NCBI GenBank assembly: GCA_028287115.1 | Contig: JAQBQF010000324.1 | Span: 1 to 43,608 of the forward strand | DNA: 43,608 nt | Direction: 5' to 3' | From: Myxococcales bacterium | GTDB lineage: Bacteria; Myxococcota_A; Polyangia; Haliangiales; Haliangiaceae | Part shown: piece by piece, positions 41,401 to 43,608 of the stretch | Layout: each line of letters begins with the position of its first letter | How positions within the stretch are numbered: position 1 is the first letter of the stretch | Notes under the pieces: generated by a model | The model's input: only the letters and a program-made list of their open reading frames with translations | Database searches by the model: none | Told to the model about the DNA's origin: nothing | Program-made: the position numbers and the translations under genes

Positions 41401-42676
41401 GCCCCTCGTCATCGTCGAGCCCTCGCTGGATACGCCGCTCGTGTGGTTCGATGTGTCGATCCGCGGCGGTGCTGCGGGAGATCCGCTCGGTGTCGAGGGC
41501 CTGCATCGTCACGCCTCGATGCTCGCGCGCCGCGGCGCCGGCAAGCGCGACCGCGCCCAGCTCGACGACACGCTCGACACGCTCGGCGCGGCACTCGACG
41601 TCTCGGTCAGTCGCGACTCGGTCTCGCTGTCGGGTCTGTCGCTGTCGCGGCATCTCGATGCGATGATCGATCTCGCCGCGGATATCCTCGCCGAGCCCAA
41701 GTTCGACGAAGACGAGCACGCGCGCCTGCTACGCGAAACGCCGCAGGTCCTCGACGAGATTCGCGATGACGACAGCGCGCTCGCGACGCGGTGGTTCGAC
41801 TGGTTGTGTTGCCCGGGCCATCCGTACGGGCGCACGTCGCTCGGCACGAACGCGTCACTCGCGAAGATCGAACGGCAAGGCGCACTCGACGTGTGGCGCC
41901 GCGAAGTCGTTGCCGGCAACCTCGTGATCGGGCTCGCCGGCGATGTCGACGAGAAGACCGCCGAGCGGCTCGTCCAGCGGCTGGTCGAGCGATTGCCGGC
42001 AAAGCCTCGGATCCCGGCGCCCGCAGACATCGACACGCAACCGACCCCGGGCCGGCGCGTGATCCTCGTCGATAAGCCGGATCGCACGCAGGCGCAGATC
42101 CGGATCGGGCACCTCACCGTGCGCTATGGCCATCCCGATACCGCCGCGCTCGCGATCGCCGAGGCGGTGTTCGGCGGCATGTTCAGCTCGCGTCTCATGC
42201 AAGAGATTCGCGTCAAGCGCGGCTGGAGCTACGGCGCCGGTTGCGCACTTCGCCGGTCGCGGTTGCCGCACTGGTTCGAGATCTGGACCGCCGCTGCGAT
42301 CGAGGTCGCCGGTTCGGCGGTCGGGCTGACGCTCGAGTTGCTCGCGGACTACGCCGCGAAGGGTCCGACCGACGACGAGGTCGACTTCGCCCGCAGCTAT
42401 CTGGTCGGGGCGATGCCGTTTCATGTCGCGACCGCGCGCCAGCGCATGCAACTCGCCGTGCGCGACGCCGTGTTCGATCTGCCGCTCGATTACACCGCGC
42501 AGCTTCCGGTCGCACTCGCTCAACTCACGGCCGCGGACGTCCGCGCGGCGTGTGCGCGTCACTTGCGCCCCGAGGACGCGGTGACCGTCGCGGTGACCAC
42601 AGCAGAGACCGCGAAGCGTGCACTCGGCGAAGCGAATGCGGGTCCGCTTCGGATCGTCGCACACGACGAATACTGA
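41390..42676 (+). CDS. M16 family peptidase, non-catalytic subunit
   Basis: A 428-residue M16 partner that overlaps the catalytic gene by 11 nt. The position of HxxEH reads LHRHASMLARRG, so it has lost the zinc-binding Glu and cannot be catalytic. It keeps the Arg/Tyr pair in VKRGWSYGAGCALRRS (about 279-294), which in two-chain M16 enzymes helps position the substrate in the partner's active site. It also keeps the glycine-rich VFGGMFSSRLMQEI. The two together should form one functional protease of the PqqF/SPH-type layout. There is no signal peptide. Loss of one zinc site is normal for the second subunit and is not decay. Confidence 0.9.
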   Translation: MTNKPLVIVEPSLDTPLVWFDVSIRGGAAGDPLGVEGLHRHASMLARRGAGKRDRAQLDDTLDTLGAALDVSVSRDSVSLSGLSLSRHLDAMIDLAADILAEPKFDEDEHARLLRETPQVLDEIRDDDSALATRWFDWLCCPGHPYGRTSLGTNASLAKIERQGALDVWRREVVAGNLVIGLAGDVDEKTAERLVQRLVERLPAKPRIPAPADIDTQPTPGRRVILVDKPDRTQAQIRIGHLTVRYGHPDTAALAIAEAVFGGMFSSRLMQEIRVKRGWSYGAGCALRRSRLPHWFEIWTAAAIEVAGSAVGLTLELLADYAAKGPTDDEVDFARSYLVGAMPFHVATARQRMQLAVRDAVFDLPLDYTAQLPVALAQLTAADVRAACARHLRPEDAVTVAVTTAETAKRALGEANAGPLRIVAHDEY

Positions 42677-42689
42677 GTTATGCTGCGGA

Positions 42690-43608
42690 ATGATCCGAAG
42701 GGCGTGGGTAGCGTGTGTCGTCGCGTCGTCGCTAATCGCCTGCAATAAGAAGGACGATCAGAAGGCCAAGCCGGCGCCAGCCGCGGCCACGGCGAAGATC
42801 GATCCGTGGGGCGGCGATGCGCCCAGTGGTGCCGGCACGACGCTCGGCGCGAGCACCGGGACCCAGCTCGCGCTGATCGATACGTCGAAGGATCCGGCGC
42901 CCGCATCGTCGCTCGCGACGAAGGTCGAGCTGTCGTCGATCGCGAAGCCGGAGGAATCCAAGCTCGCGATCAAAGGCTTCGCGCATGTCGCGGAGAGCGG
43001 GTTCACGGTGACGTACAACCCGTCGTCGAACGCCGTGCACGAGCAGTTCCGCACGGCACTCCAAGGCGATCACGTGTTCGAGGCTGTCGCCGAGAGCCTC
43101 AACAAGACGGTGCGAATGCCGTCGACGGTCGCGATCGAGCTCGTCGACTGCAACACGATCAACGCGTTCTACGATCCGAACACGCACCGGATCATCGTGT
43201 GCTACGAGCTACTCGACTATTTCCTCGACGTGTTCAAGCCGACGGCGAAATCGCAGTCCGAGCTCGGCACGTCGGTGATCGGCGCCACGATGTTCAGCTT
43301 CTATCACGAGGCGGGACACGGCCTGATCCACATGCTCGATCTGCCCGCGGTCGGTCGCGAGGAAGACTCGGTCGATCAGCTCGCGACGATCACGCTGATC
43401 GCGATGGGTGACGAAGGCGTCGGCATGGCGATGTCAGGCGCGTATTGGTTTCAGCTCCAGGCGACCAAGGCCGGCCACGAGACGCCGTTCTGGGACGAGC
43501 ACGCGTTCGACGGCCAGCGCTTCTACAACATCATGTGCCGGCTCTACGGAAGCAATCCCGAGAAGTACTCGAAGTTCGTCGAGAACGGCAACCTGCCCTC
43601 GGATCGCG
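42690..43608 (+). CDS. DUF4344 putative metallopeptidase lipoprotein (partial)
   Basis: 306 residues are seen before the window ends. The signal region MIRRAWVACVVASSLIAC ends in lipobox LIAC (Cys 18). A Lys/Pro/Ala linker of about 80 residues leads to a domain with FSFYHEAGHGLIHMLDLP, an HExxH motif (H215, E216, H219), preceded by VCYELLDYFLDVF and followed by REEDSVDQLATITLIAMGDE, where an acidic residue could be the third zinc ligand. This matches DUF4344, a family of putative secreted zinc metallopeptidases with no proven activity. It is likely anchored to a membrane and facing the periplasm. It starts 13 bp after the M16 pair and may belong to the same transcript. Confidence 0.85.
   Translation, partial: MIRRAWVACVVASSLIACNKKDDQKAKPAPAAATAKIDPWGGDAPSGAGTTLGASTGTQLALIDTSKDPAPASSLATKVELSSIAKPEESKLAIKGFAHVAESGFTVTYNPSSNAVHEQFRTALQGDHVFEAVAESLNKTVRMPSTVAIELVDCNTINAFYDPNTHRIIVCYELLDYFLDVFKPTAKSQSELGTSVIGATMFSFYHEAGHGLIHMLDLPAVGREEDSVDQLATITLIAMGDEGVGMAMSGAYWFQLQATKAGHETPFWDEHAFDGQRFYNIMCRLYGSNPEKYSKFVENGNLPSDR

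Overview
The window is about 43.6 kb of uniformly GC-rich, densely packed bacterial chromosome. It most resembles a Myxococcota-type genome (Haliangium/Kofleriaceae-like). This assignment is an inference from gene content and style: many lipoproteins with Ala/Pro/Asp-rich linkers, TPR and FHA proteins, Cys-rich CGNGxC repeats, a bacterial SET protein and multi-domain signalling proteins. There is no rRNA, no recognisable tRNA, no CRISPR array and no insertion sequence. Most of the window looks like core chromosome rather than a mobile island.

Layout. At 1-376 is the start of a TPR-type protein running off the left edge. At 755-6939 are two ABC half-exporters (a heterodimer with one degenerate ATP site), followed by a hybrid sensor kinase with PAS, HisKA, HATPase, two receiver domains and a degenerate GGDEF-like domain. 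At 7093-10639 are an NmrA-like reductase, a Cys-motif membrane protein, a SET methyltransferase and asd. At 10992-16140 are recQ, a small secreted protein, a DUF488 protein, a vapBC toxin-antitoxin pair and an overlapping pyrF-rlmB pair. At 16162-16471 is a four-copy 76-bp tandem intergenic repeat, with a fifth copy at 9456-9530.

At 16472-23511 are an LpoA-like lipoprotein, a TPR-zincin protein, a small lipoprotein and dnaE. The dnaE frame is interrupted by a single in-frame TAG at 21379-21381. At 23534-31470 are a small lipoprotein, a family 2 glycosyltransferase, an RCK potassium channel, a DUF1059 protein, a PaaZ/BoxD-like aldehyde dehydrogenase, a pair of linked uncharacterised proteins, lysC and cutA. 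At 31471-37394 are a Gly-Ser/Cys-repeat lipoprotein, recG with a long Pro-rich tandem-repeat insertion, an RHH-FHA fusion and a helical-repeat lipoprotein. At 37429-43608 are an outer-membrane FadL-like protein, a saccharopine-dehydrogenase-like reductase, an M16 peptidase pair (one active, one inactive subunit) and the start of a DUF4344 metallopeptidase-like lipoprotein.

Functional links. LysC and Asd catalyse successive steps of the aspartate pathway but are 19 kb apart. RecQ, RecG and DnaE are replication and repair proteins. Translationally coupled pairs (1-11 nt overlaps) are the ABC pair, pyrF-rlmB, vapBC, the 29789-28339 pair and the M16 pair.

The observations most worth a second look are the dnaE amber codon, the 76-bp structured repeat family and the hypervariable-looking recG linker. 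No clearly new defence or biosynthetic system is visible.
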